Shown: positions 44,183 to 53,268, numbered from the stretch's first letter. The stretch is DNA of 64,000 nt from Parvularcula sp. BBD 1991-13 (GCA_001657385.1 LYSZ01000002.1:372001-436000), one strand, 5' to 3'. Numbers and translations are program-made. Notes: generated by a model not told the origin, from the sequence alone.

Positions 44183-45193
44183 ATGTCGCAGGAAAAAGCC
44201 GCCGAAATCATCGATTTCTCCGCCACGCTCGGGGAAGGCGGCTCTGAGGGCGTCCGCTCGCGCGGCGCCGATTCGTCTCCGGGTTCATTTCCGCGCGAAC
44301 GCGAGACCGCCGGCGCGTTCCTGGCCGCCGCCAGATGCGACGCCGGGCTCAGCCTCGCTGCGATCAGCGACGTCATTAAGGTCAAGACAAGCCATCTCGA
44401 AGCCATCGAGGCGACCCGCCCCGACTTGCTGCCCGCCGCGCCTTATGCGACCGGATTCGTCAAGGTTTACGCGCGCGCGCTCGGCCTCGACGCGGAAGCG
44501 CTGGCGCGCCAGTTCCGTGAGGATATCGGCGCCGCCGCGCCGGCCCAGCTGATATTCGCCGATGCGCCGCCCGCGGCGCAGACCAGTCCTTCCTTTCTCG
44601 AGGGCGCGCGCCTTGTTTCCGTTTTCGCGGTCATCGCCGTTGTCGCGTTCGTGTTCTGGATCGCTTCGCAGATTCTCAGCGGCGGCCCGGCGCAACAGGT
44701 CCCGGCCGTCGCGGAGGGGGCGCCGCGCGCGTTCGACGTGCCGCCCTTTACGCCTCGCGAGGGGGTTGCGACGGCGCCTGCCGGAACCGATGCGGCGGCG
44801 GCCAGGGCGCCGCTGGCCGCGCAGCCTTCGGCGGCGCAAGCCGCCGCGCCCGCGCCCAGCGGAGCGCCTGCTGGACAGCCCGGTGACGCGGCGGCGGGGC
44901 CTTTGCCGCGGCTCAAGCCGGCGGTGGTCGCCGCCTCGCTGTCATCCTCGGTCGCGCCAGCCTATCCGGAACCCTGCGCCGCCGGCGCGGCGCCGCTGGA
45001 AACGGTTACGGTCCTGTTCGACATCGCCGTCGACGGCCGGCCGGAGAACGCCCGGGTAATCGCCTCCAGCAACGCCTGTTTCGAGGATGCGGCTCTGGCC
45101 GCCCTGTCGCAATGGCGGTTTTCGCCGCGCATGGTGGGCGGCGCGCCGGCTGTCGCGGCGGGTAAGCGCGCGACGTTGAACTTCCGGGCGTAA
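44183..45193 (+). CDS. RodZ-like HTH / transmembrane / TonB-like fusion protein
   Basis: 336 residues. The N-terminal cytoplasmic domain (about 41-110) is a RodZ-type HTH: GAFLAAARCDAGLSLAAISD, IKVKTSHLEAIE, AAPYATGFVKVYARALGLD. One transmembrane helix (about 144-165) leads to a Pro/Ala-rich stretch of about 90 residues and a C-terminal TonB-like domain (about 259-336) with TVLFDIAVDGRPENARVIAS and ALAALSQWRFSP, plus two Cys that could pair. RodZ itself shapes the cell via MreB; TonB ends normally bind outer-membrane receptors. The fusion has an unclear role. Confidence 0.8.
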   Translation: MSQEKAAEIIDFSATLGEGGSEGVRSRGADSSPGSFPRERETAGAFLAAARCDAGLSLAAISDVIKVKTSHLEAIEATRPDLLPAAPYATGFVKVYARALGLDAEALARQFREDIGAAAPAQLIFADAPPAAQTSPSFLEGARLVSVFAVIAVVAFVFWIASQILSGGPAQQVPAVAEGAPRAFDVPPFTPREGVATAPAGTDAAAARAPLAAQPSAAQAAAPAPSGAPAGQPGDAAAGPLPRLKPAVVAASLSSSVAPAYPEPCAAGAAPLETVTVLFDIAVDGRPENARVIASSNACFEDAALAALSQWRFSPRMVGGAPAVAAGKRATLNFRA

Positions 45194-45255
45194 ACGGCTT
45201 TTGCGAAGGTCGGCGTAAGCTTGGCGCGCCTGGCGTGCGCCGCTGGCGCGTTTCG

Positions 45256-47052
45256 TCAGTAGACCCGCGCTTTCGGTTCGATATAGGAGATTTCGTCCGA
45301 CAGCGTGTATTCGTGGACCGGGCGATAATCGATCGTCACCTTGCCGTTGGCGAACCAGGCGGCGGTATGTTTCATCCAGTTGGAATCGTCCCGGTCCGGA
45401 TGGTCTTCGCGAGCGTGCGCGCCGCGGCTTTCGGTCCGGTTGGCGGCGGATTCCATGGTGACGACCGCCTGGCCGATCATATTGTCGAACTCCAGGGTTT
45501 CGACAAGATCCGTGTTCCAGACCATGCTGCGGTCGGCAACGCCGATATTCGGCATGGCGTCGTGGACGGCGCGGATCTTTTCCCTGCCTTCCTCCAGCAC
45601 CTCGCCGGTGCGGAAGACGGCGCAGTTGTTCTGCATCACGCCTTGCATTTCAGCGCGCAGTTTCGCGGTCGGCGTGTCGCCGCTGGCGTGGCGGAAGCGG
45701 TCGAGGCGGGCGAGCGCTTCTTCCGTGGCCTGTTTCGGCAGGTCGGGAACGGCGCCGTTCGCGCTCACCACCTCGCCGCAGCGAAGACCGGCGGCGCGGC
45801 CGAACACCACGAGGTCGATCAGCGAGTTCGAGCCGAGGCGGTTCGCGCCGTGCACGGAAACGCAGGCCGCTTCGCCGATGGCCATCAGGCCCGGCACGAC
45901 GGCGTCCGCGTCCTCGCCGCGCTTGGTGACCAGTTCGCCATGATAATTCGTCGGGATGCCGCCCATATTGTAATGAACGGTGGGCAGCACCGGGATCGGC
46001 TCCTTGGTGACGTCGACGCCGGCGAAGATCTTCGCCGACTCCGAAATGCCCGGCAGGCGTTCGGCGAGCACCGCCGGGTCGAGGTGGTTCAGATTCAGGT
46101 GAATGTGATCCTTGTTCGGACCGACGCCGCGGCCCTCGCGGATCTCGATGGTCATCGAGCGCGAGACCACGTCGCGCGAGGCGAGGTCTTTCGCCGACGG
46201 CGCGTAGCGCTCCATGAAGCGCTCGCCCTCCGAATTGGTGAGGTAGCCGCCTTCGCCGCGCGAGCCTTCCGTGATCAGGACGCCGGCGCCGTAAATGCCG
46301 GTGGGGTGAAACTGCACGAACTCCATGTCCTGAAGCGGCAGCCCGGCGCGCAGCACCATGGCGTTGCCGTCGCCGGTGCAGGTGTGGGCCGATGTGCACG
46401 AGAAGTAGACCCGGCCGTAGCCGCCCGTGGCGAGGACGACCATTTTCGCCGCGAAGCGGTGGATGATGCCGGTGTCGAGCTCCCAGGAGATGACGCCGCG
46501 GCACTCGCCGTCGTCCGTCATCAGAAGGTCGAGCGCAAAGTGCTCGATAAAGAACTTGGCGTTCTGCTTCACCGACTGGCCGTAGAGCGTGTGCAGAATG
46601 GCGTGGCCGGTCCGGTCCGCGGCCGCGCATGTGCGCTGCACCGGGCCCTCGCCGAAATTGCGGGTCATGCCGCCGAACGCGCGCTGGTAGATCTTGCCTT
46701 CCTCGGTGCGGCTGAAGGGAACGCCCCAGTGCTCCAGTTCGTAAACGGCGGCGGGGGCGTGTTTGCACAGATATTCGATTGCGTCCTGGTCGCCGAGCCA
46801 GTCGGAGCCTTTGACCGTGTCGTACATGTGCCAGCGCCAGTCGTCCTCGCCCATATTGCCGAGGGACGCGGAAATGCCGCCCTGCGCCGCGACGGTATGG
46901 GAGCGCGTCGGGAAGACCTTGGTCACGCAGGCCGTTTTCAGGCCCGCCTGCGCGGCGCCGAGGGTCGCGCGCAGGCCCGATCCGCCCGCGCCGACAACGA
47001 CGACGTCGTACTCGTGATCGACAATTTCATAGCTTTGCGTCATGGTCTTCAC
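45256..47052 (-). CDS. sdhA: Succinate dehydrogenase flavoprotein subunit
   Basis: Oxidises succinate to fumarate with covalently bound [26 protein letters not shown] is the dinucleotide motif, [13 protein letters not shown] holds the FAD-linked histidine, and [21 protein letters not shown] and the C-terminal [16 protein letters not shown] are substrate and active-site blocks. 598 residues is typical. It follows sdhD by 96 bases on the minus strand. Confidence 0.98.
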   Translation of the reverse strand: MKTMTQSYEIVDHEYDVVVVGAGGSGLRATLGAAQAGLKTACVTKVFPTRSHTVAAQGGISASLGNMGEDDWRWHMYDTVKGSDWLGDQDAIEYLCKHAPAAVYELEHWGVPFSRTEEGKIYQRAFGGMTRNFGEGPVQRTCAAADRTGHAILHTLYGQSVKQNAKFFIEHFALDLLMTDDGECRGVISWELDTGIIHRFAAKMVVLATGGYGRVYFSCTSAHTCTGDGNAMVLRAGLPLQDMEFVQFHPTGIYGAGVLITEGSRGEGGYLTNSEGERFMERYAPSAKDLASRDVVSRSMTIEIREGRGVGPNKDHIHLNLNHLDPAVLAERLPGISESAKIFAGVDVTKEPIPVLPTVHYNMGGIPTNYHGELVTKRGEDADAVVPGLMAIGEAACVSVHGANRLGSNSLIDLVVFGRAAGLRCGEVVSANGAVPDLPKQATEEALARLDRFRHASGDTPTAKLRAEMQGVMQNNCAVFRTGEVLEEGREKIRAVHDAMPNIGVADRSMVWNTDLVETLEFDNMIGQAVVTMESAANRTESRGAHAREDHPDRDDSNWMKHTAAWFANGKVTIDYRPVHEYTLSDEISYIEPKARVY

Positions 47053-47148
47053 TCTGGTTGCGGATCGTTTCCGTGGTTGGGTCGGCCTTGCGAACGGTCT
47101 GGGCGCATGCTTCGGCCTGAAAATGGTTTAGTCCGCAGACGGTTCGTC

Positions 47149-47496
47149 TCAGCCGCCGAAGGACCCGCCGAAGGATAGGGCGTACACGGCCCAGGCGACG
47201 CCGGCGATAACCGCGAGCGAAAACGCCCAGTTCACAAACAGAAGTACGCCTTTCAGTCCGGAATGGATGTAGTCGACGATGATTTCCATCATGCCGATGC
47301 GCATATGCGCCGCGGCGGCGACCAGGAAGCCGCCTAGGGCCAGGCCGTTGACCGGATTGGCGAACCAGGCGCGCGCGGCGTCATAGTCGCTGCCCAGCAT
47401 GGCGACGATGTTGAACAGGAGCCAGACGGCGAACGGGATCAGGACGACGGCGCTGGCCCGCTGCATCACGAAGGTCGAGGTGCCTTTCTTGGACAT
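47149..47496 (-). CDS. sdhD: Succinate dehydrogenase membrane anchor subunit
   Basis: 115 residues with three membrane helices, one of the two subunits that hold heme b and the quinone. It starts MSKKGTSTFVMQRASAVVLIPFAVWLL, and AAHMRIGMMEIIVDYIHSG carries the heme-region histidine. The start at 47496 lies 11 bases after the sdhC stop. Part of the sdhCDA operon. Confidence 0.93.
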   Translation of the reverse strand: MSKKGTSTFVMQRASAVVLIPFAVWLLFNIVAMLGSDYDAARAWFANPVNGLALGGFLVAAAAHMRIGMMEIIVDYIHSGLKGVLLFVNWAFSLAVIAGVAWAVYALSFGGSFGG

Positions 47497-47507
47497 GGCG
47501 GGGCTCC

Positions 47508-47924
47508 TCAGGATTGTCCGGCGGCGACGTAGCCCGCCCACAGGAGGCCGGTGGCGAGCGCGGCCGAGGCGGCGTAGACCAGCCATGCGGTCATGCGCGC
47601 CGTCTCCAGTTTGAAGCCGCGCCCGGAATCCCAGTAGAGATAGCGAAGTCCGTTCATGAGATGAAACGACAGCGACCATACGAAGCCCGCGACGATGACG
47701 ACGCCGATGGGCGAGCGCGCGAAGCCGGAAACCGCGGCGAACAGCGACGGGCTCGTCGCCAGCGCGAACAGCCACAGGGTGAGCAGGACGGCGCCGCCAT
47801 ACATCGCGACGCCCGCGCCGCGATGGGTTATCGAAGCGGCCATCGTGACGGTGAACCGCCAGATCTGAAGGTGAGGCGACAGGGGCCGTGTTGCGCCCGC
47901 CCCTGAAACAGCGTTGTCAGCCAT
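47508..47924 (-). CDS. sdhC: Succinate dehydrogenase cytochrome b556 subunit
   Basis: 138 residues with three membrane helices. RPLSPHLQIWRF, ASITHRGAGVAM and SFHLMNGLRYLYWDSG (heme-ligand histidine region) are the SdhC signatures. First gene of sdhCDA, with a sigma-70-like promoter just upstream. Confidence 0.95.
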   Translation of the reverse strand: MADNAVSGAGATRPLSPHLQIWRFTVTMAASITHRGAGVAMYGGAVLLTLWLFALATSPSLFAAVSGFARSPIGVVIVAGFVWSLSFHLMNGLRYLYWDSGRGFKLETARMTAWLVYAASAALATGLLWAGYVAAGQS

Positions 47925-47963
47925 GAAATGTTCGTCCTGTCCGGCGTTGTCGAAAGCGCGCCG

Positions 47964-47991
47964 AAGATAGGCCGCCCCTTTTGCAAGTCAA
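47964..47991 (-). promoter_or_regulatory. Sigma-70-like promoter of sdhCDA
   Basis: On the minus strand TTGACT (47991-47986), 16 bases, then TATCTT (47969-47964). It gives a leader of about 35 bases before the sdhC ATG at 47924. Good agreement with the consensus. Confidence 0.55.
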
Positions 47992-48103
47992 TCTCCCGGC
48001 GCTGTGTCGCGTCGTCTCGCCGGCGCCTCCGGCGCGCCATTGCCAAGCCCTCGGCTTTACCCTCATGATGGACGCTATCGGACGGCGACAGCGGGGTTTG
48101 CGA

Positions 48104-48622
48104 ATGATTATCAGGCAGCGATCGATTCTTGTCGCGCTGGCCAGCGCGATTATGGCGGCGGGAGCGGGCGTTGCGTCCGCGTCGGCGCAGGTGATTGACG
48201 CGGTCGACGCCGACCAGCTCGAGGCGGCGCTGGACGCGGCCGGGCTCAGTCCGACCATGCTTTCCGACAGCGCCTCCGGCGCGCCGGTCGCACACGGTTC
48301 GGCCGGCGCGTTCACGTTTTTCGTGCGCGCCCTTGGCTGCGCCGGCGAGCCGCCGGCATGCGAGAACCTGATGTTCTTCGCCAATTTCGAACTCGGCCGC
48401 GAGGTCTCGCCGCAGGACTATCGCGTCGTGAATGATTTCAACGACAGCCAGGTGTTCGGCCGGGCGTATGTCCTGGAGCGCCAGTCCCAGGTCGGCGTCG
48501 ATTACGTGATCGAGCTTGGCGGCGGCGTCACGCCGGATCATCTCGCGGAGAATATCGGCCGCTGGGCGGATGTGATTTCGGCCTTCGTCGAGTCGTTCCG
48601 CGAAGGCCACGCCGGCTCCTGA
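48104..48622 (+). CDS. Exported YbjN-domain protein
   Basis: 172 residues with a signal peptide (MIIRQRSILVALASAIMAAGAGVASASAQ). The mature part matches the YbjN fold: IDAVDADQLEAALDAAGLSP, a central beta region, then VSPQDYRVVNDFNDSQVFGRAYVLE and VDYVIELGGGVTPDHLAENIGRWADVISAF. YbjN proteins resemble type III secretion chaperones but this one is exported; function unknown. Earlier ATGs at 48065 and 48068 are possible starts. Divergent from sdhC. Confidence 0.75.
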   Translation: MIIRQRSILVALASAIMAAGAGVASASAQVIDAVDADQLEAALDAAGLSPTMLSDSASGAPVAHGSAGAFTFFVRALGCAGEPPACENLMFFANFELGREVSPQDYRVVNDFNDSQVFGRAYVLERQSQVGVDYVIELGGGVTPDHLAENIGRWADVISAFVESFREGHAGS

Positions 48623-48650
48623 CGCCGGGCGATAAAGTCCGCGCTGCGGT

Positions 48651-49082
48651 TTACGTCGAGCGGCAGGCGTTGAAAAAGATATTGAACGTATTGCCGGGCT
48701 TGTCGGCGTCCAGGGCGACGACGGTGTTGGCGAGAAGCTCGCTCAGCGTCGCCGGCTTGTCGGCGGTGACGCCGGCCAGGCTGACGATCGCCTCGTCCTG
48801 CCCCGCGAGCACGGCGCCGGTGGCGAAACCGGGATCGCCGAGATCCCACAGGCGGTATTCGTTGACCTTGCCGCCGGAAAACACGGTGTGGTTGGCCATG
48901 ACCTTCACGTCATCGACTTTGTTCGCCTTCAGATCGTTATAGATCTCGACGGATCTGTCCCAGTCGAGGATTTCTCCCTGCGGACAGAAAAAGAAGAATG
49001 TATAGCCGCTGACGACGGTGAGTTTTGCGCCGTCGGGCGGCAGCGAGGCGTGAGCGGAAATCTGGATGTCGAAATGCGCCAT
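48651..49082 (-). CDS. Hypothetical protein ending in a Cys-Arg motif
   Basis: 143 residues from an ATG with AGGAAG upstream. I do not recognise the family with certainty. The N-terminal part reads as beta strands (FDIQISAHASLPPDGAKLTVVSGYTFFFF) and the end, NTFNIFFNACRST, resembles the closing strand of the putative adhesin Stv-type domain. There is no signal peptide or membrane segment. It follows the TerB-like repeat gene by about 125 bases on the same strand. Confidence 0.55.
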   Translation of the reverse strand: MAHFDIQISAHASLPPDGAKLTVVSGYTFFFFCPQGEILDWDRSVEIYNDLKANKVDDVKVMANHTVFSGGKVNEYRLWDLGDPGFATGAVLAGQDEAIVSLAGVTADKPATLSELLANTVVALDADKPGNTFNIFFNACRST

Positions 49083-49207
49083 GGGGCTTCCTGTGGGTTG
49101 CGGAATATGCAACTTTGGGTTGAATGTTTAAGGAAGCTTTAAGTCCCGCCCCTTGAGCGCCGTGGGCGTCGACGGTCCCCCGTCCGGCTGGGCCGACCGC
49201 TGGCCGC

Positions 49208-50173
49208 TCAGGCGGCGCGCGCGATCAGTTCTTTCAACGCCGCGGGCAGGTCTTTCTCAAGTTCGCGCATGCGTTCGACCAGCTTGCGCTCATTGGCGTC
49301 GAACGCGCCGTCGCGGCCGATGCGCCGGGCAAGCCAGGCCGCCTCGTCTTCGGTGACGGCCGCCGCCGCCGCGGCGTCCCTCGCCCGCGCTTCCTCGTAT
49401 TCCGTACGAAAACCTTTTTCCTTGGAAAAGACGGTGCGGAAACCTTCAAGACCCCCGGAGACCATTCTTGTGAAGAAGCCGCCCATGTCGACCGAGGCGT
49501 CGCGCGCCCATGCGTTGCGGCGGAACGCTTCCTCCCGGCTCGGCGCGGTGTAGCCCAGGTGAGCCATCAGGTGATTGATGACGCCCTGGATGAAAAGCTC
49601 CGTCCACGCTGGATTGTTGGGCGCGCCCGCGGCGGCGTCGTTGATGTCGAACAGAAGCTCGGCTTCTTTTCGGGTGACGGCGACATGGCCCGCCCCGCCA
49701 GCGGCGAAAAGATAGCGGCGCAACAACTCGGCGTCCTCCTTCGAGACGCAAGGCCCGCCTTTTCTGTTGAGGATCGTCGCCTTGATCTGTTCACCGACGA
49801 AGTCCGTCATCTCGGGCGGCGTCTGGCGCGCCTTCTCCAACAGGCTGACGAGGAGACGCAACTCCAGCATGCTCGCGCACACCCCGTCGCGCACAATTCG
49901 CGCCTTCAGCGAGGCGAATTCCTCCTGGGTCAGGTATCCTTGCGGCTCTTCCTCGCGCAGGTAGAAGTCGGCCGCGGCCTCTTCGAAGAACTGCGCCCAT
50001 TCGCGGTCCCCCGCCGGCGCGCGTTCGCCGAGGGCGAACAGCGCGTCAAGCTCTGCCGGGGAGACGACGCCGTCCTTGAACACCGCCCGGCGCAGCGTCA
50101 GCACGTCCTCGGCGTCGACATAGCCGTCGGCGCCGATCTGCGAGATGCGGCTTTGCCATGATTGCTCTGACAT
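49208..50173 (-). CDS. Protein with four TerB-like helical repeats
   Basis: 321 residues, no signal peptide. The unit has the pattern (acidic)xxxxLxxxIxxDGxxxxxExxLLxxLxExAxxxPxxWxxF. Copies start near 18 (DAEDVLTLRRAVFKDGVVSPAE), 80 (TQEEFASLKARIVRDGVC), 142 (SKEDAELLRRYLFAAGG) and 275 (TEDEAAWLARRIGRDGAFDANE). Between the third and fourth is a 65-residue insert. The repeats resemble TerB-fold helices, a fold linked with metal or membrane stress. No known name fits. Confidence 0.6.
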   Translation of the reverse strand: MSEQSWQSRISQIGADGYVDAEDVLTLRRAVFKDGVVSPAELDALFALGERAPAGDREWAQFFEEAAADFYLREEEPQGYLTQEEFASLKARIVRDGVCASMLELRLLVSLLEKARQTPPEMTDFVGEQIKATILNRKGGPCVSKEDAELLRRYLFAAGGAGHVAVTRKEAELLFDINDAAAGAPNNPAWTELFIQGVINHLMAHLGYTAPSREEAFRRNAWARDASVDMGGFFTRMVSGGLEGFRTVFSKEKGFRTEYEEARARDAAAAAAVTEDEAAWLARRIGRDGAFDANERKLVERMRELEKDLPAALKELIARAA

Positions 50174-50319
50174 GGGGCGGTCTCCGGGTGTGCCTGAAAA
50201 TCGTGTCCGGAGAATCGCCGATCGAAGTTAACAACCCGGAAAAGACCGGGGGCCGGAAACAGCGCGGGCGCGCCGCTTGCGCCGTCCCCTCTTGTTCTGG
50301 CGTTCTGTCCAGTTGCTCT

Positions 50320-50607
50320 TTATTCAGCCGCTTGGGCGCCGCCGTCGGCGCGGCGCTCCATGGCGGGCATCGCGCGGTCCGCGGCAAAGGCCGGCCCGCG
50401 CCGGTCCCGGTGCGTCACCATGCGCCGGTAAAGGGTCTCGATCCGCCGGCTGCCGCTTTTGGTGAAGGCGAAGGGGAACAGGCCGTGCAGCAGGCAGGCG
50501 AGACCGCCGATGATCATGCTGGCGCCGAACGAAAAGGCGCAGCCCATATGCGCGACATAGCTTTCGCCGACGCTGGCGGGGTGTTCGGTGAAGGCGCGTT
50601 TGATCAT
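50320..50607 (-). CDS. DUF6356 family membrane protein
   Basis: 95 residues. The family start FTEHPASVGESYVAHMGCAF is followed by one strong membrane helix (SMIIGGLACLLHGLFPFAF) and TKSGSRRIETLYRRM. The family is found mainly in alphaproteobacteria; function unknown. It is divergent from an AsnC-type regulator, so it may be under its control. Confidence 0.8.
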   Translation of the reverse strand: MIKRAFTEHPASVGESYVAHMGCAFSFGASMIIGGLACLLHGLFPFAFTKSGSRRIETLYRRMVTHRDRRGPAFAADRAMPAMERRADGGAQAAE

Positions 50608-50666
50608 GTTTCGCTGCTCGAATGACTGTTTTTTCGAACACTAGCCCCGGCGCGGGAGAAATTTAA

Positions 50667-50716
50667 TCTATAATTCGGTTTAGAAATTCTATATCATGCG
50701 ACTAACTTCTATAATT
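50667..50716. promoter_or_regulatory. Three phased TCTATA repeats between DUF6356 and the AsnC gene
   Basis: TCTATA occurs at 50667, 50688 and 50708, spaced 21 and 20 bases (two helical turns); the outer two extend to TCTATAATT. The AT-rich stretch stands out from its GC-rich surroundings. Lrp/AsnC proteins wrap DNA through phased sites, so this is a likely autoregulatory site. Confidence 0.5.
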
Positions 50717-50731
50717 AGGGTGAAAGATAGA

Positions 50732-51190
50732 ATGGATTCCATCGACAAAGCCATCCTGGCGCGACTCCAACGCGATTCCGACACCCCTGTGGCGGAGATC
50801 GCCGAATCGGTCGGCCTGTCGTCGACCCCGTGCTGGCGGCGCATCAAGAAGCTGGAGGAGCGGGGCGTGATCCGCCGCCGGGTTGCGCTGGCGGACATGA
50901 AGTCGGTGAACCTCAACCTCACCGCCTTCGTGGCGGTCAAGACGGCCCAGCATACCGAAACCTGGCTGCGCAGCTTCGCTGCGAACATCGCCCGCATTCC
51001 CGAGGTGGTCGAGGTGTACCGGATGAGCGGCGAAGTCGACTACCTCCTGAAGGTCGTGTGTCCGGACATGGCGCATTTCGACCGGATCTATAAGCGCCTG
51101 ATCTCGATCGCCGATTTCGCCGATGTGCGCTCGACCTTCTCCATGGAGGAGCTGAAATACACCACCGAACTGCCGCTTGATTACGCCTGA
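50732..51190 (+). CDS. Lrp/AsnC family transcriptional regulator
   Basis: 152 residues. The HTH domain is DSIDKAILARLQRDSDTPVAEIAESVGLSSTPCWRRIKKLEERGVI, followed by the RAM ligand-binding domain (EVVEVYRMSGEVDYLLKVVCPDM). I chose the ATG at 50732 because it fits the family start; ATG 50696 would add 12 residues. Ligand is unknown, usually an amino acid. Confidence 0.93.
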   Translation: MDSIDKAILARLQRDSDTPVAEIAESVGLSSTPCWRRIKKLEERGVIRRRVALADMKSVNLNLTAFVAVKTAQHTETWLRSFAANIARIPEVVEVYRMSGEVDYLLKVVCPDMAHFDRIYKRLISIADFADVRSTFSMEELKYTTELPLDYA

Positions 51191-51193
51191 CCT

Positions 51194-51853
51194 TCAGGCG
51201 GGGCGGGCGGGCCCCGCTGTGTTGTTCAGATCCCCTTCGAACAGGCCGGGCATCGGCCCCGCCCCCGCCTCGAACCGGTCCGCCGTCCACTTCTCGCCGG
51301 CGCGGCGAAACCGGAACAGGACATCGTTGGCGGTTTTCAGGCGCAGGGCGTCCTCAGGCGCGAGCCCGGCCAGCGACGCCATCATGGCGCGGCTGATAAA
51401 GCCGTGACTGACGACGGCGGCGGACTGACATTCCGTCGCCGTCAACTCGCGCAGAAAAGCGCCGCCCCGCGCGAGCAAATCCTCGAAATTCTCCGCGCCC
51501 GGAGGCCGGGTCCGCCACATGTCCGCGCGCCACGCCGCCCAGGCGGCGGGCCATTTCGCCGGGATCTCGTCATAGAGATAACCGGACCAGTCGCCCGCGC
51601 TCCATTCCTTCAGCCGGTCGTCGTAAACGATCTCGAGCCCGGTGCGCCGGGCGAGCGGCGCCGCCGACTGCCGCGTTCGGCGCAAGGGCGAGGCGTAGAT
51701 CGCTTCGACGCCGAGCCGCGCCGCCGTCTCGGCATTGACCTCGGCCTGCGCCCGGCCGCGCGCGTTCAGGTCGGATTCCGCCTGGCCCTGCATTCGCCGT
51801 TCGGCGTTCCATGCGGTCTCTCCGTGGCGCAGGAAGTAAATCGTTTCTGGCAA
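51194..51853 (-). CDS. Histidine phosphatase family protein
   Basis: 219 residues of the phosphoglycerate-mutase-like superfamily. The catalytic LRHGETAWN, the second Arg in SPLRRTRQSA, and the second catalytic His in VVSHGFISRAM are all present, so activity is likely. Small members remove phosphates from sugars, alpha-ribazole or cofactors; which one is not evident. Its end lies three bases from the convergent AsnC gene. Confidence 0.9.
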   Translation of the reverse strand: MPETIYFLRHGETAWNAERRMQGQAESDLNARGRAQAEVNAETAARLGVEAIYASPLRRTRQSAAPLARRTGLEIVYDDRLKEWSAGDWSGYLYDEIPAKWPAAWAAWRADMWRTRPPGAENFEDLLARGGAFLRELTATECQSAAVVSHGFISRAMMASLAGLAPEDALRLKTANDVLFRFRRAGEKWTADRFEAGAGPMPGLFEGDLNNTAGPARPA

Positions 51854-51924
51854 GGTCCACGCTCCGCGCCGGCTGCGCCCTTCGCCGCGGCGCCCGCTCT
51901 TGATATTCGGCCGTGTTGCAGGGG

Positions 51925-53268
51925 TCAGGGCGTCTTGTAGGCCGTCCCGCCTTTCATCACGAAGTCGACATCCTCAAGCTCTGTAACGTCCGTCAGCGGG
52001 TCGCCGTCGACGGCGATGATGTCGGCGTGTTTTCCAGGCGCTATGGCGCCGAGCATGTCTGATTGTCCCAGGTTCTCGGCGCCCGCGACCGTGGCCGCGT
52101 AAATCGCCTCCATGGGGGTGAGCCCCGCTTCCACGAGCAGCGCGAATTCGCGTGCGTTGTCGCCATGGCGCGAGACCCCGCTGTCCGTGCCGAACGCGAT
52201 CTTCACCCCGCCGGCATGGGCGCGTCGCGCCATGTCGAGCATGTTCGGGCCGACTTCCGCGGCCTTGGCGCGCTGGGGCGGCAGCAAAAAGCTCTCCGGA
52301 TCCTCGGCCCATTCGGCGACGGTGACGCCGGCGAGCACGGTCGGCACGAGATAGGCGCCGTTGCGTTTGAACAGGCGGATGGACTCGCTGTCCAGGTAGG
52401 TGCCGTGTTCGATGGAATCGACGCCCGCGCGCAGCGCCGCGTTGATCCCGTCGACCCCGTGGGCGTGGGCCGTCACCTTGCGGTTCATGGCGTGGGCGGA
52501 ATCCATGATGGCTTCCAGTTCATCCTCGAAGAACTGTTGTTCCAGCCCGGCGGCGGTGTTGGACAAAACGCCCGCCGTCGCCGTCAGCTTGATGTGATCG
52601 GCGCCTGCGCGCACCTGCTCGCGCACCGCCTGCCGGCACGAGCCGACGCCGTCGCAAACGCCGGTATGGTGCAGGATCTCGCCGATGTCCTCGCGATAAC
52701 CCTGCGTGCCGTCGCCATGGCCGCCGGTGACGGAAATGGTGGAGCCCGAGGCGAAGATCCGCGGGCCGACGACATCGCCGCGTTCAATGCCCGCGCGCAA
52801 GGCGAAGATCGCGTCCCGCTCGCGCGCGCCGACATCGCGGACGGTGGTGAAGCCCGCCATCAGCGTGGTGCGCGCAAAGCCCGCCCCGGCGACGGCGTAA
52901 TCGGCGGCGGACATTTCCACCCGCTGAAGGCGCGCGCGGGGGTTGTTCTCGTGGGTGATGTGGACATGCCCGTCGATGAGGCCGGGCATGACGAACATGT
53001 CGGAAAGGTCGTGGATGACGACGTCGTCCCCGTCCGCCGCGCCCGCCGCGGCGGCGTCGACGAAGCCCTCCCTGATTTCGGCGATCCGCCCGTCGCGGAT
53101 GATGACGCTGCGATTGCCGAGCGGCGCCGCGCCCGGTTCAGCCAGCAGCCTGCCGGCATGCACAATCGCCAGATCCGCCGCCAGCCCCGCGGACATTGTC
53201 GCGGACATTGTCGCGGTGACTATTGTCGCCGCCGCCGCGCATCCTTTGATAAACGCCTTGACAGTCAT
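51925..53268 (-). CDS. Exported amidohydrolase (prolidase/imidazolonepropionase-like)
   Basis: 447 residues. GGAGGGG precedes the ATG at 53268, followed by a signal peptide containing a short repeat (ATMSATMSAG). Metal ligands are HVHITHE, the lysine in IKLTATAGVL, HAHGVDGINAAL, and GTDSGVSRHGDN. The domain order (composite beta sandwich then TIM barrel) matches amidohydrolases annotated as Xaa-Pro dipeptidases. Probably periplasmic; the substrate is unknown. The aspartic protease is upstream on the same strand. Confidence 0.9.
   Translation of the reverse strand: MTVKAFIKGCAAAATIVTATMSATMSAGLAADLAIVHAGRLLAEPGAAPLGNRSVIIRDGRIAEIREGFVDAAAAGAADGDDVVIHDLSDMFVMPGLIDGHVHITHENNPRARLQRVEMSAADYAVAGAGFARTTLMAGFTTVRDVGARERDAIFALRAGIERGDVVGPRIFASGSTISVTGGHGDGTQGYREDIGEILHHTGVCDGVGSCRQAVREQVRAGADHIKLTATAGVLSNTAAGLEQQFFEDELEAIMDSAHAMNRKVTAHAHGVDGINAALRAGVDSIEHGTYLDSESIRLFKRNGAYLVPTVLAGVTVAEWAEDPESFLLPPQRAKAAEVGPNMLDMARRAHAGGVKIAFGTDSGVSRHGDNAREFALLVEAGLTPMEAIYAATVAGAENLGQSDMLGAIAPGKHADIIAVDGDPLTDVTELEDVDFVMKGGTAYKTP

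Noticed and set aside
45235-47178. A 647-codon open frame on the plus strand across sdhA
   Set aside because: It is antisense to a clear sdhA gene. High-GC codon bias on one strand leaves long open frames on the other, and the translation has no recognisable domain.
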